A stretch of 12,214 nucleotides of DNA from Actinobacteria bacterium 21-64-8 (lineage in GTDB: Bacteria; Actinomycetota; Acidimicrobiia; Acidimicrobiales; RAAP-2): the NCBI GenBank assembly GCA_002255315.1, contig NCBD01000013.1, positions 1 through 12,214 of the forward strand. The letters are read 5' to 3'. The notes beneath the pieces were generated by a model. The model was not told the DNA's origin. It did no database searches and saw only the letters and a program-made list of their open reading frames with translations. Positions 1 through 6,185 of this stretch are shown here, piece after piece. Both the position numbers and the translations under genes were made by a program. Numbering within the stretch: the first letter of the stretch is position 1; each line of letters begins with the position of its first letter.

Positions 1-125
1 TCAGCCTCCTTGCGAGAACCACGAACGGTTCGAGTCACGTACTTCTTTCGCCCGGTCACCGGATCGGTACCGGAGTAGGCACGAAGCTCCCAGGCACCGC
101 CGCGCTGGCGAATGTGACCCATCAT
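1..125 (-). CDS. Tyrosine integrase, N-terminal fragment (runs off left edge)
   Basis: Only the first 41 codons are visible. The peptide begins MMGHIRQRGGAWELRAYSG and continues through DPVTGRKKYV and TRTVRGSRKEA. This is the typical start of actinobacterial phage/ICE tyrosine recombinases: a small three-strand arm-type DNA-binding domain followed by a basic segment. The core-binding and catalytic (R-H-R-Y) domains would lie left of the window and cannot be checked. The start is the ATG at 125, preceded by GGGGAG (138-133) with a 7-nt spacer, one of the better ribosome sites here; a second ATG follows directly. It would catalyse site-specific integration and excision. Its gene begins about 130 bp from the 3' end of a tRNA gene, the common position for an integrase beside its attachment site. 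Family assignment rests on the N-terminus alone; whether the full gene is intact is unknown. Confidence 0.75.
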   Translation of the reverse strand, partial: MMGHIRQRGGAWELRAYSGTDPVTGRKKYVTRTVRGSRKEA

Positions 126-132
126 GACGTTG

Positions 133-138
133 CTCCCC
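133..138 (-). promoter_or_regulatory. Ribosome binding site of the integrase
   Basis: GGGGAG on the minus strand, 7 nt upstream of the ATG at 125. It decides the start of the integrase fragment and is stronger than the sites of most genes in this window. Confidence 0.55.
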
Positions 139-163
139 AATGCACAGACTCCTGACCCAACGG

Positions 164-250
164 TCTCGGAATCCAAAAAAGAGTAGCAAGGAGTAGCAAA
201 ATTCCGAGAGTCGGAAAACTCCTCCCGGAAAACTACCTATTTATCAGGTA
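164..250. repeat. Repeat-dense AT-rich region between integrase and tRNA (candidate attachment/regulatory region)
   Basis: Several repeats are packed here. TCTCGGAAT (164-172) and ATTCCGAGA (201-209) form a perfect 9-bp inverted repeat. Between them lies a tandem 10-bp repeat, GAGTAGCAAG then GAGTAGCAAA (181-200). CGGAAAACT occurs twice (212-220 and 226-234), 14 bp apart. TACCT (234-238) and AGGTA (246-250) are inverted around a 7-bp spacer. The stretch is clearly AT-richer than the rest of the window. Such clusters next to integrase genes often hold arm-type integrase sites, excisionase sites and the integrase promoter; that role is inferred from position only. Confidence 0.5.
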
Positions 251-258
251 TTACTAAG

Positions 259-331
259 TAGGGCCGGTGGGGATCGAACCCACGACCGAGGGATTATGAG
301 TCCCCTGCTCTAACCACTGAGCTACGGCCCT
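259..331 (-). tRNA. tRNA with anticodon CAT (Ile2 or elongator Met)
   Basis: A full cloverleaf folds on the minus strand. The acceptor stem AGGGCCG/CGGCCCT has seven pairs, the D-arm is GCTC/GAGC, the anticodon stem GGGGA/TCCCT closes loop CTCATAA, the T-arm is GTGGG/CCCAC with loop TTCGATC, and the discriminator is A (259). CCA is not encoded (CTT follows). The anticodon is CAT. An initiator is unlikely because the acceptor end is fully paired and the anticodon stem lacks the three consecutive G-C pairs at its loop end. The D-arm, anticodon arm and variable loop resemble bacterial tRNA-Ile2, read as AUA after TilS makes lysidine, more than elongator Met, but I cannot settle this by eye. Its 3' end faces the integrase gene, so it is the likely integration target. 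Confidence 0.93.
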
Positions 332-359
332 AAAACGGTGCACTCGCCGCGACCTGACC

Positions 360-368
360 ACGGTAGCA
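360..368 (-). promoter_or_regulatory. Possible extended -10 promoter of tRNA(CAT)
   Basis: The minus strand carries TGCTACCGT, an extended -10 pattern (TGN then TANNNT), 29 bp before the tRNA 5' end. No good -35 box is visible 16-18 bp upstream. The same TGCTA pattern precedes tRNA-Asn in this window. Weak evidence. Confidence 0.3.
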
Positions 369-432
369 GCGCACCGCCCAGTGATAAGAACTCCGAGCCT
401 TGTCGTACCCGATCTCGTCCAGGCTTCGTTGG

Positions 433-454
433 GCCAACCCCCTAAAAGGTTGGC
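433..454 (-). terminator. Hairpin over the cfa stop codon
   Basis: GCCAACC (433-439) and GGTTGGC (448-454) form a perfect 7-bp stem with an 8-nt loop that contains the TAG stop of the cyclopropane synthase gene. No T-run follows on either strand, so it is not a classical intrinsic terminator. It may stabilise the mRNA 3' end or act as a weak terminator. Confidence 0.35.
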
Positions 455-1764
455 TCAAAATCGGGCCTCAGTTCGACGTCGCTTCGACCAGCATCGGGCT
501 TCACACTGAGGATTTGGTGGATCTCGAGATGGTGTCGTTCAAAGCCGACCGCCGAACCAGCCATGTAGAGGCGCCACACGCGAGCGCGCTCGATCCCGAC
601 CTCCTCAACGGCTTCGTCAAATCGCTTCGCGAGGTTGTCGACCCAAAATCGAAGCGTTCTCGCGTAGTGTTCGCGCAGACTTTCGAGGTGACGCACCTCG
701 AAGCCGTGCGCTTGAAAGTGCGAGACCAGTACGCCCACTTCGTGAAGTTCGCCGTCGGGAAAGACGTAGCGCTCTATGAAGGGGCTGCCAATCTTTGACG
801 GCCCGCGAAGCCCCCACGCGATTTGGGTTTGGCGCACGAGTTCGCTGCGACGAGTGGGGCGAGGGTCGGGATTAAACGAAACCGGTCGGCCAATAGCGTG
901 ATTGAGAAATCTCCCGCCCGGACGCAAGAGATCGAAGAGATGTTGGCTGTACGCGCCGAGCGCACGACGACCGACGTGTTCAGACATGCCGATCGAACTA
1001 ATCGCATCAAAGGGACCGTCGTTGACGTCACGGTAGTCCTGGACGCGAAACTCAACCAAGTGTGCCACGCCCGCCAGTCGCGCCTGCTCGGTCGCGTAGC
1101 GCTGCTGGGGTTCCGAGAGAGTGACACCCACGACGCGAGCACCGTAGGTCGTGGCCGCGTGAATGGCCATGGCGCCCCATCCACAGCCCACGTCAAGCAA
1201 TCGCGTCGACGCCGAGAGGTTCAGTTTGCGCGCCACGAGATCGACCTTGCGGCGTTGTGCGGTTTCGAGCGAGTCATCGTCGGAACGAAAGACCGCGCAG
1301 GAGTACGTCATCGATGGTCCCAGCACCATTTCGTAGAAACGATTCGACACGTCGTAGTGGTGCGTTACGGCCTGACGGTCGCGCCGACGCGAATGAAGTA
1401 GTCCCTTCGGGTGTGCTTCGATCATCGGTGCAGAAAGCGGCTTTAACGCCGACGCGCCCACGACACCTAGAAGCTCGCGCACGCGTTCAGGTCGCAACAA
1501 CTGGCCAAGCGGGGGCACCGCTAGACGAAAGAGGGCGTCCAAGTCACCGTCGATGTCGAGGTCTCCCGCGACGTAAGCGCGCGCGAGACCTAACTCACCG
1601 GGCGCAGTTAAGACGCGTGAAATCGCCTCTCGCCGGAGAATTTTGAGCGTCAGTTCCGTTCCCGACGCGCTCGGTCCAGGTCCGGCGACGCTGCCGTCGT
1701 ACGCCTCGACGCGAAAGGGCAGATCGTGACGAAATACCTCGTCAACGAAGGTCGCAACGTCCAC
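442..1764 (-). CDS. cfa: Cyclopropane-fatty-acyl-phospholipid synthase (SAM-dependent)
   Basis: A 440-residue protein of the CFA synthase/mycolic-acid methyltransferase family, which transfers a methylene group from S-adenosylmethionine onto the double bond of unsaturated acyl chains in membrane phospholipids. The N-terminal half (about 1-120) is the accessory region of true CFA synthases; the Rossmann methyltransferase domain follows. The SAM motif LLDVGCGWGAMA lies at 189-200. Residues expected for the bicarbonate-containing active site are present by hand comparison with the E. coli enzyme: C156 (TYSCAVF), E262 (SEHVG), H289 and I291 (NHAIG), Y367 (HYARTLRFW). Length is close to that of actinobacterial relatives. 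The start is GTG at 1764 with GGAGG (1773-1769) only 4 nt upstream. It stands alone as a transcription unit with its own promoter. A 10-methyl (tuberculostearic) route is less likely because no FAD-dependent partner gene lies beside it. Its frame looks intact. Confidence 0.93.
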   Translation of the reverse strand: MDVATFVDEVFRHDLPFRVEAYDGSVAGPGPSASGTELTLKILRREAISRVLTAPGELGLARAYVAGDLDIDGDLDALFRLAVPPLGQLLRPERVRELLGVVGASALKPLSAPMIEAHPKGLLHSRRRDRQAVTHHYDVSNRFYEMVLGPSMTYSCAVFRSDDDSLETAQRRKVDLVARKLNLSASTRLLDVGCGWGAMAIHAATTYGARVVGVTLSEPQQRYATEQARLAGVAHLVEFRVQDYRDVNDGPFDAISSIGMSEHVGRRALGAYSQHLFDLLRPGGRFLNHAIGRPVSFNPDPRPTRRSELVRQTQIAWGLRGPSKIGSPFIERYVFPDGELHEVGVLVSHFQAHGFEVRHLESLREHYARTLRFWVDNLAKRFDEAVEEVGIERARVWRLYMAGSAVGFERHHLEIHQILSVKPDAGRSDVELRPDFEPTF

Positions 1765-1794
1765 AAAACCTCCAATGAGTGCGCTCGCAGCTCA

Positions 1795-1823
1795 ATTCTA
1801 AGGTTCGAACGCACGCAACTCAA
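1795..1823 (-). promoter_or_regulatory. Sigma-70-type promoter of cfa
   Basis: On the minus strand TTGAGT (1823-1818) and TAGAAT (1800-1795) are separated by exactly 17 bp, close to the consensus TTGACA-17-TATAAT. Transcription would start near 1788, giving a leader of about 24 nt that contains the GGAGG ribosome site of cfa. This is the clearest promoter in the window. Confidence 0.6.
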
Positions 1824-2022
1824 TACCCCTTTTGTGGGAGCGCAATCACGTCCACTTTCTTGCCTCCAGACGCCACGGTGTACCGTTGCACGCACTTGAC
1901 CAGGTTGCGCTACGACGTTGAGCGGCGCGTGACGCGCGGACCTTTCGCGCGAGGGCGGTAGGCGATCGAGCACGAGCGGCGTTCGACGCTTCACAAAAAC
2001 ACGAAACATCTCGTTGAGTCAC

Positions 2023-2052
2023 CGACGATCGACGTGTCGTCGTGCTCGACGA
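2023..2052. repeat. Three alternating CGACGA/TCGTCG segments (alternative hairpins)
   Basis: CGACGA (2023-2028), TCGTCG (2037-2042) and CGACGA (2047-2052) lie close together, so the middle copy can pair with either neighbour. The right-hand hairpin has a 4-nt loop (TGCT), the left one an 8-nt loop. On the minus strand it lies about 45 bp past the stop of the candidate short ORF and could serve as its terminator; no T-run follows. Confidence 0.3.
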
Positions 2053-2095
2053 TAACTGACAAAATTACGGTGCGACGCGCGTGGGCGATATCTTT

Positions 2096-2227
2096 CTAGT
2101 GCTCGACGTCTTCAACGCCGTTGACCGGTCGCCCCTGCGGGGTGGGCTGACGCGCTTCGCGTGGCTCGACAGTTTCGTTGGTTGGTACCCACACTTCGCG
2201 GTCGAAGCGGGCGCGGGACTGAGTCAC
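2096..2227 (-). CDS. Candidate small hydrophilic protein, 43 residues, unknown
   Basis: A short minus-strand ORF from GTG at 2227 to TAG at 2096-2098. The peptide contains SRARFDREVWVPTNETVEP and ends NGVEDVEH: acidic and polar, with a mix of residues more like a real protein than the Arg/Ser-rich translations typical of non-coding frames here. About 70% of its third codon positions are G or C by hand count, lower than in the clear genes. There is no convincing ribosome site, no upstream -10 that I trust, and I recognise no family. An in-frame stop lies 12 codons upstream of the GTG. It could be a small protein, the tail of a decayed gene, or chance. Confidence 0.25.
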   Translation of the reverse strand: MTQSRARFDREVWVPTNETVEPREARQPTPQGRPVNGVEDVEH

Positions 2228-2359
2228 GACACCGGAGCGCCACGGGCTCGCTGTCGACGCTCATGAGCCGCTCTCGTCTCACGCATCAGGCGTGACTCAG
2301 GCACTGATCATCGGCAGTCGACTCGTCAAGAATGAACCGAGAGAGGACATCGAGATGAG

Positions 2360-2432
2360 CTCCCAGAGCAGGACTCGAACCTGCAACCTAGCGATTAACA
2401 GTCGCTTGCTCTGCCAATTGAGCTATCTGGGA
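2360..2432 (-). tRNA. tRNA-Asn (anticodon GTT)
   Basis: A complete cloverleaf on the minus strand: acceptor stem TCCCAGA/TCTGGGA, D-arm GCTC/GAGC, anticodon loop CTGTTAA with anticodon GTT, T-loop TTCGAGT, and discriminator G (2360) as expected for asparagine. CCA is not encoded (CT follows the discriminator). It lies 40 bp downstream of the sigma factor gene on the same strand but appears to have its own promoter. Confidence 0.96.
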
Positions 2433-2452
2433 ATGAGCCCGAAGGCTTTGAA

Positions 2453-2461
2453 ATCCTAGCA
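2453..2461 (-). promoter_or_regulatory. Extended -10 promoter of tRNA-Asn
   Basis: The minus strand has TGCTAGGAT, an extended -10 element, 20 bp upstream of the tRNA 5' end; transcription would start near 2446. The -35 position falls in the end of the sigma factor gene and is poor (ACAGCA at 17-bp spacing). A short AGCC-TTCG-GGCT stem-loop lies between the start point and the tRNA. Confidence 0.4.
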
Positions 2462-2471
2462 CTGCCTTTCA

Positions 2472-3314
2472 CTACTGCTGTTTGAGCCACCGCTCCAAGC
2501 GCTGCGCTTCGGGACTCTCACGCACGGCTCGACGACAGCGTTCAAGGCGCTTAGAAAGTGCTTGGCGCGAGATCCCTTGCGTCGCCGCAATCTCTTGGAG
2601 CGACATGGTGCGAAACGTGAACTGCCAAAATGCGTCAAAGTCCTCTCCGCAAAGTCGGCGCAGTTCGTCGATGACCCACGCGGGTGGATCACTCGAACCA
2701 GGGGGTGTGCCGGCCTCAGGTACCTCGTCGATGGCGACCGACGAAAAGCGACGCGACGCGACGTCTCGACTCAGGGCCATCACCTCGAGTGCTTTGGCGG
2801 GCGACACCTCGAGCGCCTTGGCGACCTCGCGCCGGGTCGGCACTCCCTCGCCCTTCGCGCGCTCGAGTCGTTGATACTTCAGCACGAGGCGCATTTCGCT
2901 GTCGCTCAGTCCCACCTGTTGTTGAATGGCTTCGTTGACCAGTTTCGTAATCCAGTAGTTGGCGTAGGTCGAAAACCGTGCGCCGTGGCGAGGGTCAAAA
3001 CGACGCAGTGCGTTCACGAGCGCTTCAACGCCCGCCGCCTCAAGTTCGTCGTTGCCAAAGCGATATCCGCGCTCGGTGACGCGTGCGCGAACCAGACCCA
3101 GCGTCGAACGCAAGAGCAACGACTCAGCCTCTTGGCCGTCGTGGCGTTGGCGTAAGAGTCGTCGTCGCCGCGCAGGGTCACCGTCTCGACCGAGCAGCAG
3201 TGCCGCGGCGGCGGCGCGCCCCGCACTAATGACCGGGTAGAGCGCACGCTCTTCATCGAGCGCGAGCGGCGCGACAATCGCGAGTCCCCCAATCGAGCCG
3301 AGCGACGATTTCAC
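2472..3314 (-). CDS. Sigma-70 family RNA polymerase sigma factor, divergent, in dnaG operon
   Basis: A 280-residue sigma factor (from GTG 3314). Region 1.2-like sequence lies at about 20-60; region 2 at about 64-133 with RFGNDELEAAGVEALVNALRRFDP (core binding) followed by RFSTYANYWITKLVNEAI (-10 recognition); a region 3-like segment at 140-180; region 4 at 225-270 with the helix-turn-helix SLQEIAATQGISRQALSKRL. Region 1.1 and the long non-conserved insert of E. coli RpoD are absent. In region 2.4 the RpoD pattern WWIRQAIT is YWITKLVN, so residues corresponding to Q437 and T440 become K and N by hand alignment. It overlaps dnaG with GTG/TGA sharing GTGA, which is why I prefer 3314; a GTG at 3347 would add 11 residues. 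Neither start has a Shine-Dalgarno site, so translation is probably coupled to dnaG. It is an alternative or group 2/3-like factor rather than a standard primary sigma. Confidence 0.85.
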   Translation of the reverse strand: MKSSLGSIGGLAIVAPLALDEERALYPVISAGRAAAAALLLGRDGDPARRRRLLRQRHDGQEAESLLLRSTLGLVRARVTERGYRFGNDELEAAGVEALVNALRRFDPRHGARFSTYANYWITKLVNEAIQQQVGLSDSEMRLVLKYQRLERAKGEGVPTRREVAKALEVSPAKALEVMALSRDVASRRFSSVAIDEVPEAGTPPGSSDPPAWVIDELRRLCGEDFDAFWQFTFRTMSLQEIAATQGISRQALSKRLERCRRAVRESPEAQRLERWLKQQ

Positions 3315-5122
3315 GACGAGGCGAGTGACGAGCGCTCGAGCAGCCACGCTCGAAGATCGAGTTCCGCGGCTTCGGCGTGGTCGGTGTCCAAGAGATCGAG
3401 GCGTTCACGGACGTCTCGTTGCGTCGAGAGCTCCAACTCGGGCGAGATTCGCGACGCGCGCAGATCGCGACTGAGGTCCGTGAGTTCGGACCGCACGGCA
3501 GCGCGAATGAGTTGGGCTAGTACGGCGCTGACCTCGAGGGCGCTGTAGTCGTGGTCGAGTTCGTCGACCACTAATTCGGCCAGTACCGCCGCGGCTTCGT
3601 CGTGACCCTGACGTTCGAGGAGGTCGATTGACGAAGCGACGCTGCGGCCCTCGCCCAACGCGAGGTAGATCTCGCGCTGGATGTCGTGCACGAAGTAGGG
3701 CGCAATTAGTCGATCCGCGACGAGTTCGGGCGCGTGGACCAAGAGCCGCAACGCTTCTAGACCCGGTCGCGGTAGGTCGCGGCGAGGCGCCGGCGGTGCT
3801 GATTCGCTCACGGGCCGCGCGAGGAGACGGGGGGCGTCATTCGCCCGCGCGCGCAACGTCGCCACGTCGAGGCGGAGCCGATCGGCCACCTCCATCACGT
3901 ACTGGTCACGCACGAGCTCACTGGGATGTTCTAAGAGGACCGCCATCGCCGATTCGGCCGCGCGCGCGCGACCTTCGGCGGTAGCGAAGTTTGCTCCACC
4001 CAGCTCCCGCTCCAGTCGAAAACGTAAGAAGGGAACCGCCTCGCGCACCGCGTTGCGCAGCGCGTCGGGATCACGTTGGGCGAGTTCAGCGGGGTCACTC
4101 CCCGCAGGCAGACGCGCGACGAACACGTCGACTTCGTGCTGACGTTCCCACTGGTAGACCGAGGCCGCGGCGCTCTGACCCGCGCTATCCGCGTCGTAGG
4201 CGAGCACGATTCGCTTGGCGAAGTTGCGCATCGTTTTAAAGTGCTCTTCGCCGAGGGCCGTGCCACACGTCGCGACCGCCCGTTCCAAGCCTGCTTGGAA
4301 AAAAGCGATCACGTCCGTGTAGCCCTCACAGACGATGATTTCGCCGGAGCGAATGATGTCGTCTTTCGCGAAGTTCAAACCGTAGAGCGTTCGCCGTTTC
4401 GAATAGATGGGCGTTTCGGGAGAATTTTTGTACTTTGCTTCACTGCGACCGTCTACGCGCGTCGCCAACTGGGGTAAGATGCGCCCACCCACCGCGATCG
4501 CCTTACCCGCGGGATCGAAAATCGGAAAGATGATTCGTGCGCGCAGCGCGTCTTGGCGACGTTCGCGGCTATTGACAAAACCCAGCCCGGTGCCCGTCAG
4601 TACCTTCTCACTCATTTTGAGCGACGACGCCAGCGCGTCCCACTCGTCGGGCGCCCAGCCGAGCTTGAAGCGCCGCGCCACCGACCCGTCGATGCCGCGC
4701 GACTTGAGGTATTCGCGCGCCGCTCGTGCGTCGGGCGCACTGAGTAAGCGCTCGTGGTACCACGAGACCGCCGCGTCCATCGCGGCCATGAACTCCTGAC
4801 GATCTTTACGTTGCGGGCCGGCGCTGACGTCTTCGTGCAGTTCGAGTCCCGCTCGATCGGCCAGGACCCGCACCGCGTCGACGAAGTCAACGTGGTGCGT
4901 TTCACGAACCCAAGTAATGGCGTCGCCCGACACGCGACAGCCAAAGCAGTAGTACCGGCCCTCTTCGGCGTTGACCGAAAACGATGGGTTCTTTTCTCCG
5001 TGAAAGGGACACAGACCCGTCCACCGGCGCCCCGAGCGCTTCAGCGCGACGCTCTCAGAGATCAACGCGACCAGATCGGTCGCGCCGCGCACTTGGGCGA
5101 TCTCGTCGTCGGAAAGAGTCAT
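3311..5122 (-). CDS. dnaG: DNA primase DnaG
   Basis: A 603-residue primase that makes RNA primers at the replication fork with the DnaB helicase. The CHC2 zinc finger has C38, H41, C59 and C62 (CPFHGEKNPSFS, then YYCFGC). The primase core spans about 110-250. The Toprim catalytic domain has E266 in VCEGYTDV and the DxD pair D310/D312 in AYDADSAG. The C-terminal helicase-binding part (about 430-603) is variable, as is usual. The start is the ATG at 5122, where MTLSDDEIAQVR matches the family N-terminus; an in-frame extension to 5206 would add 28 non-conserved residues and overlap the divergent gene. No Shine-Dalgarno sequence precedes the ATG; a TACCGT -10-like box (5134-5129) ends six bases before it, so the mRNA could be leaderless. 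The last bases overlap the sigma factor start. Confidence 0.97.
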   Translation of the reverse strand: MTLSDDEIAQVRGATDLVALISESVALKRSGRRWTGLCPFHGEKNPSFSVNAEEGRYYCFGCRVSGDAITWVRETHHVDFVDAVRVLADRAGLELHEDVSAGPQRKDRQEFMAAMDAAVSWYHERLLSAPDARAAREYLKSRGIDGSVARRFKLGWAPDEWDALASSLKMSEKVLTGTGLGFVNSRERRQDALRARIIFPIFDPAGKAIAVGGRILPQLATRVDGRSEAKYKNSPETPIYSKRRTLYGLNFAKDDIIRSGEIIVCEGYTDVIAFFQAGLERAVATCGTALGEEHFKTMRNFAKRIVLAYDADSAGQSAAASVYQWERQHEVDVFVARLPAGSDPAELAQRDPDALRNAVREAVPFLRFRLERELGGANFATAEGRARAAESAMAVLLEHPSELVRDQYVMEVADRLRLDVATLRARANDAPRLLARPVSESAPPAPRRDLPRPGLEALRLLVHAPELVADRLIAPYFVHDIQREIYLALGEGRSVASSIDLLERQGHDEAAAVLAELVVDELDHDYSALEVSAVLAQLIRAAVRSELTDLSRDLRASRISPELELSTQRDVRERLDLLDTDHAEAAELDLRAWLLERSSLASS

Positions 5123-5128
5123 AAGTAG

Positions 5129-5134
5129 ACGGTA
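5129..5134 (-). promoter_or_regulatory. Possible -10 box of dnaG (leaderless start)
   Basis: TACCGT on the minus strand ends exactly six bases before the dnaG ATG, so +1 would be the A of the start codon. No convincing -35 is present. Leaderless mRNAs are common in actinobacteria; there is also no Shine-Dalgarno sequence here. Confidence 0.3.
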
Positions 5135-5173
5135 TCGGTTCGACGTCACCGATGAGTAAGTCGTTCTGTTGCC

Positions 5174-5179
5174 TAGACT
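5174..5179 (+). promoter_or_regulatory. Possible -10 box of the ABC exporter unit (leaderless start)
   Basis: TAGACT lies 7 bp before the GTG at 5187, placing +1 at 5186-5187. The -35 position (GATGAG) is weak. With the dnaG box it would form a compact divergent promoter region of only 64 bp between the two start codons. Confidence 0.3.
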
Positions 5180-5186
5180 TCGCCTC

Positions 5187-6185
5187 GTGTCCCTCGAGTT
5201 CGCCATTGAAGTTGATCACATCGTTCGCACCTTCAACAACGGCGATTTTTACGCCCTAAACGATGTCTCGCTGCGGGTGCCCACTGGCCAAGTCTTTGGG
5301 CTTCTCGGACCCAACGGTTCGGGTAAGACCACGATGGTTCGTATTCTGTCAACGATTTTGAAGCCCACGAGTGGCGTAGCGCGCGTCGCGGGCTTTGACG
5401 TCGTGGGCCAGAGTGACCAGGTGCGCCGCCGCATCGGCCTCGCCGGCCAGTACGCCACGGTCGACGAGAACCTGACGGGCTTTGAGAATCTACGCATGAT
5501 TGGGCGCCTCAATCACCTCTCGACCAACGAGTCGACGACGCGCTCGAGGGAGCTGCTCAGCAACTTTGGACTCGACGACGCGGCGAACCGACTCGCAAAG
5601 ACCTACTCCGGTGGGATGCGACGGCGCTTAGACCTCGCCGCGGCCCTCGTCGCGCGACCGCCCATCTTGTTTCTCGACGAGCCCACCACCGGACTCGACC
5701 CACAGAGTCGACAGGACCTATGGGCCATCATCGAAGGACTGGTGGAAAGTGGCACGACGGTCCTTCTCACGACGCAGTATCTCGACGAGGCCGACCGCCT
5801 GGCTCAGCAGTTGGTCGTGCTCGACCACGGCAAAGTCATCGCCGAAGGCACGTCGGCCCAACTGAAGAGCCAACTCGGTGCGACGGTGTTGGTGCTGACC
5901 CTGCCCACGACGAGTGACGCCGTTCGCACGGCCGAACTCGTCGCTGACCTTTCAGAACAGCCAGTGCGCATTGAAGGTCTAATCATTGAACTCAACGTTG
6001 ACGGTGGGCCCGCGAACGCCGCCGAGGCACTTCGCCGCGTTGACGCCCAGGGCATTAGCGTTACTGGTCTGTCACTGCGCGAACCCAGTCTCGACGACGT
6101 CTTTTTGACGTTAACGGGCCACAAGGTGAGCGACGATGCCGCACCGGACGCCAACCAGCGATCCGCGCGAACGGCGCACTCGTGA
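5187..6185 (+). CDS. ABC transporter ATP-binding protein, DrrA-like
   Basis: A 332-residue nucleotide-binding subunit that powers the ABC-2 permease encoded next. Walker A GPNGSGKT is at 41-48, the Q-loop glutamine near 89 (LAGQYATVDENLTG), signature SGGMRRR at 141-147, and Walker B ILFLDEP at 160-166. The switch-loop histidine is glutamine (TTQYLDEAD, 195-203), normal for the DrrA (daunorubicin resistance) branch. The C-terminal extension after about 225 resembles the DUF4162 domain found in that branch and ends in a typical LREPSLDDVFLTLTG motif. I prefer GTG 5187 because it keeps a short N-terminus; TTG 5169 would add six residues. The stop overlaps the permease start as GTGA. The family exports drugs, glycolipids or other hydrophobic compounds; the substrate here cannot be told. 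Confidence 0.93.
   Translation: MSLEFAIEVDHIVRTFNNGDFYALNDVSLRVPTGQVFGLLGPNGSGKTTMVRILSTILKPTSGVARVAGFDVVGQSDQVRRRIGLAGQYATVDENLTGFENLRMIGRLNHLSTNESTTRSRELLSNFGLDDAANRLAKTYSGGMRRRLDLAAALVARPPILFLDEPTTGLDPQSRQDLWAIIEGLVESGTTVLLTTQYLDEADRLAQQLVVLDHGKVIAEGTSAQLKSQLGATVLVLTLPTTSDAVRTAELVADLSEQPVRIEGLIIELNVDGGPANAAEALRRVDAQGISVTGLSLREPSLDDVFLTLTGHKVSDDAAPDANQRSARTAHS

Larger units (their letters stand above)
1824..2359. other. Long non-coding stretch between cfa promoter and tRNA-Asn
   Basis: About 535 bp without a recognisable gene. It contains one candidate short ORF (2096-2227, minus), a group of CGACGA/TCGTCG repeats able to form alternative hairpins (2023-2052), and a 6-bp stem with 5-nt loop, TCACGC/GCGTGA (2279-2295). 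I see no mobile-element ends, no tRNA and no recognisable protein fragment in the remaining sequence. Confidence 0.5.

Noticed and set aside
400..1401. Plus-strand open frames of 132 and 192 codons
   Set aside because: They lie antisense to the cfa gene, whose motifs are complete; no recognisable protein and no ribosome site.
1650..2009. Minus-strand frame of 119 codons overlapping the cfa start
   Set aside because: Arg-rich composition, overlaps the cfa promoter and coding start in another frame.
2081..2266. Plus-strand frame of 61 codons
   Set aside because: Antisense to the better-looking 43-codon candidate; no ribosome site, Arg-rich end, no family.
5123..5206. N-terminal extension of dnaG by 28 residues
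   Set aside because: Sequence does not match DnaG N-termini and would overlap the divergent exporter gene; the ATG at 5122 gives the family start.
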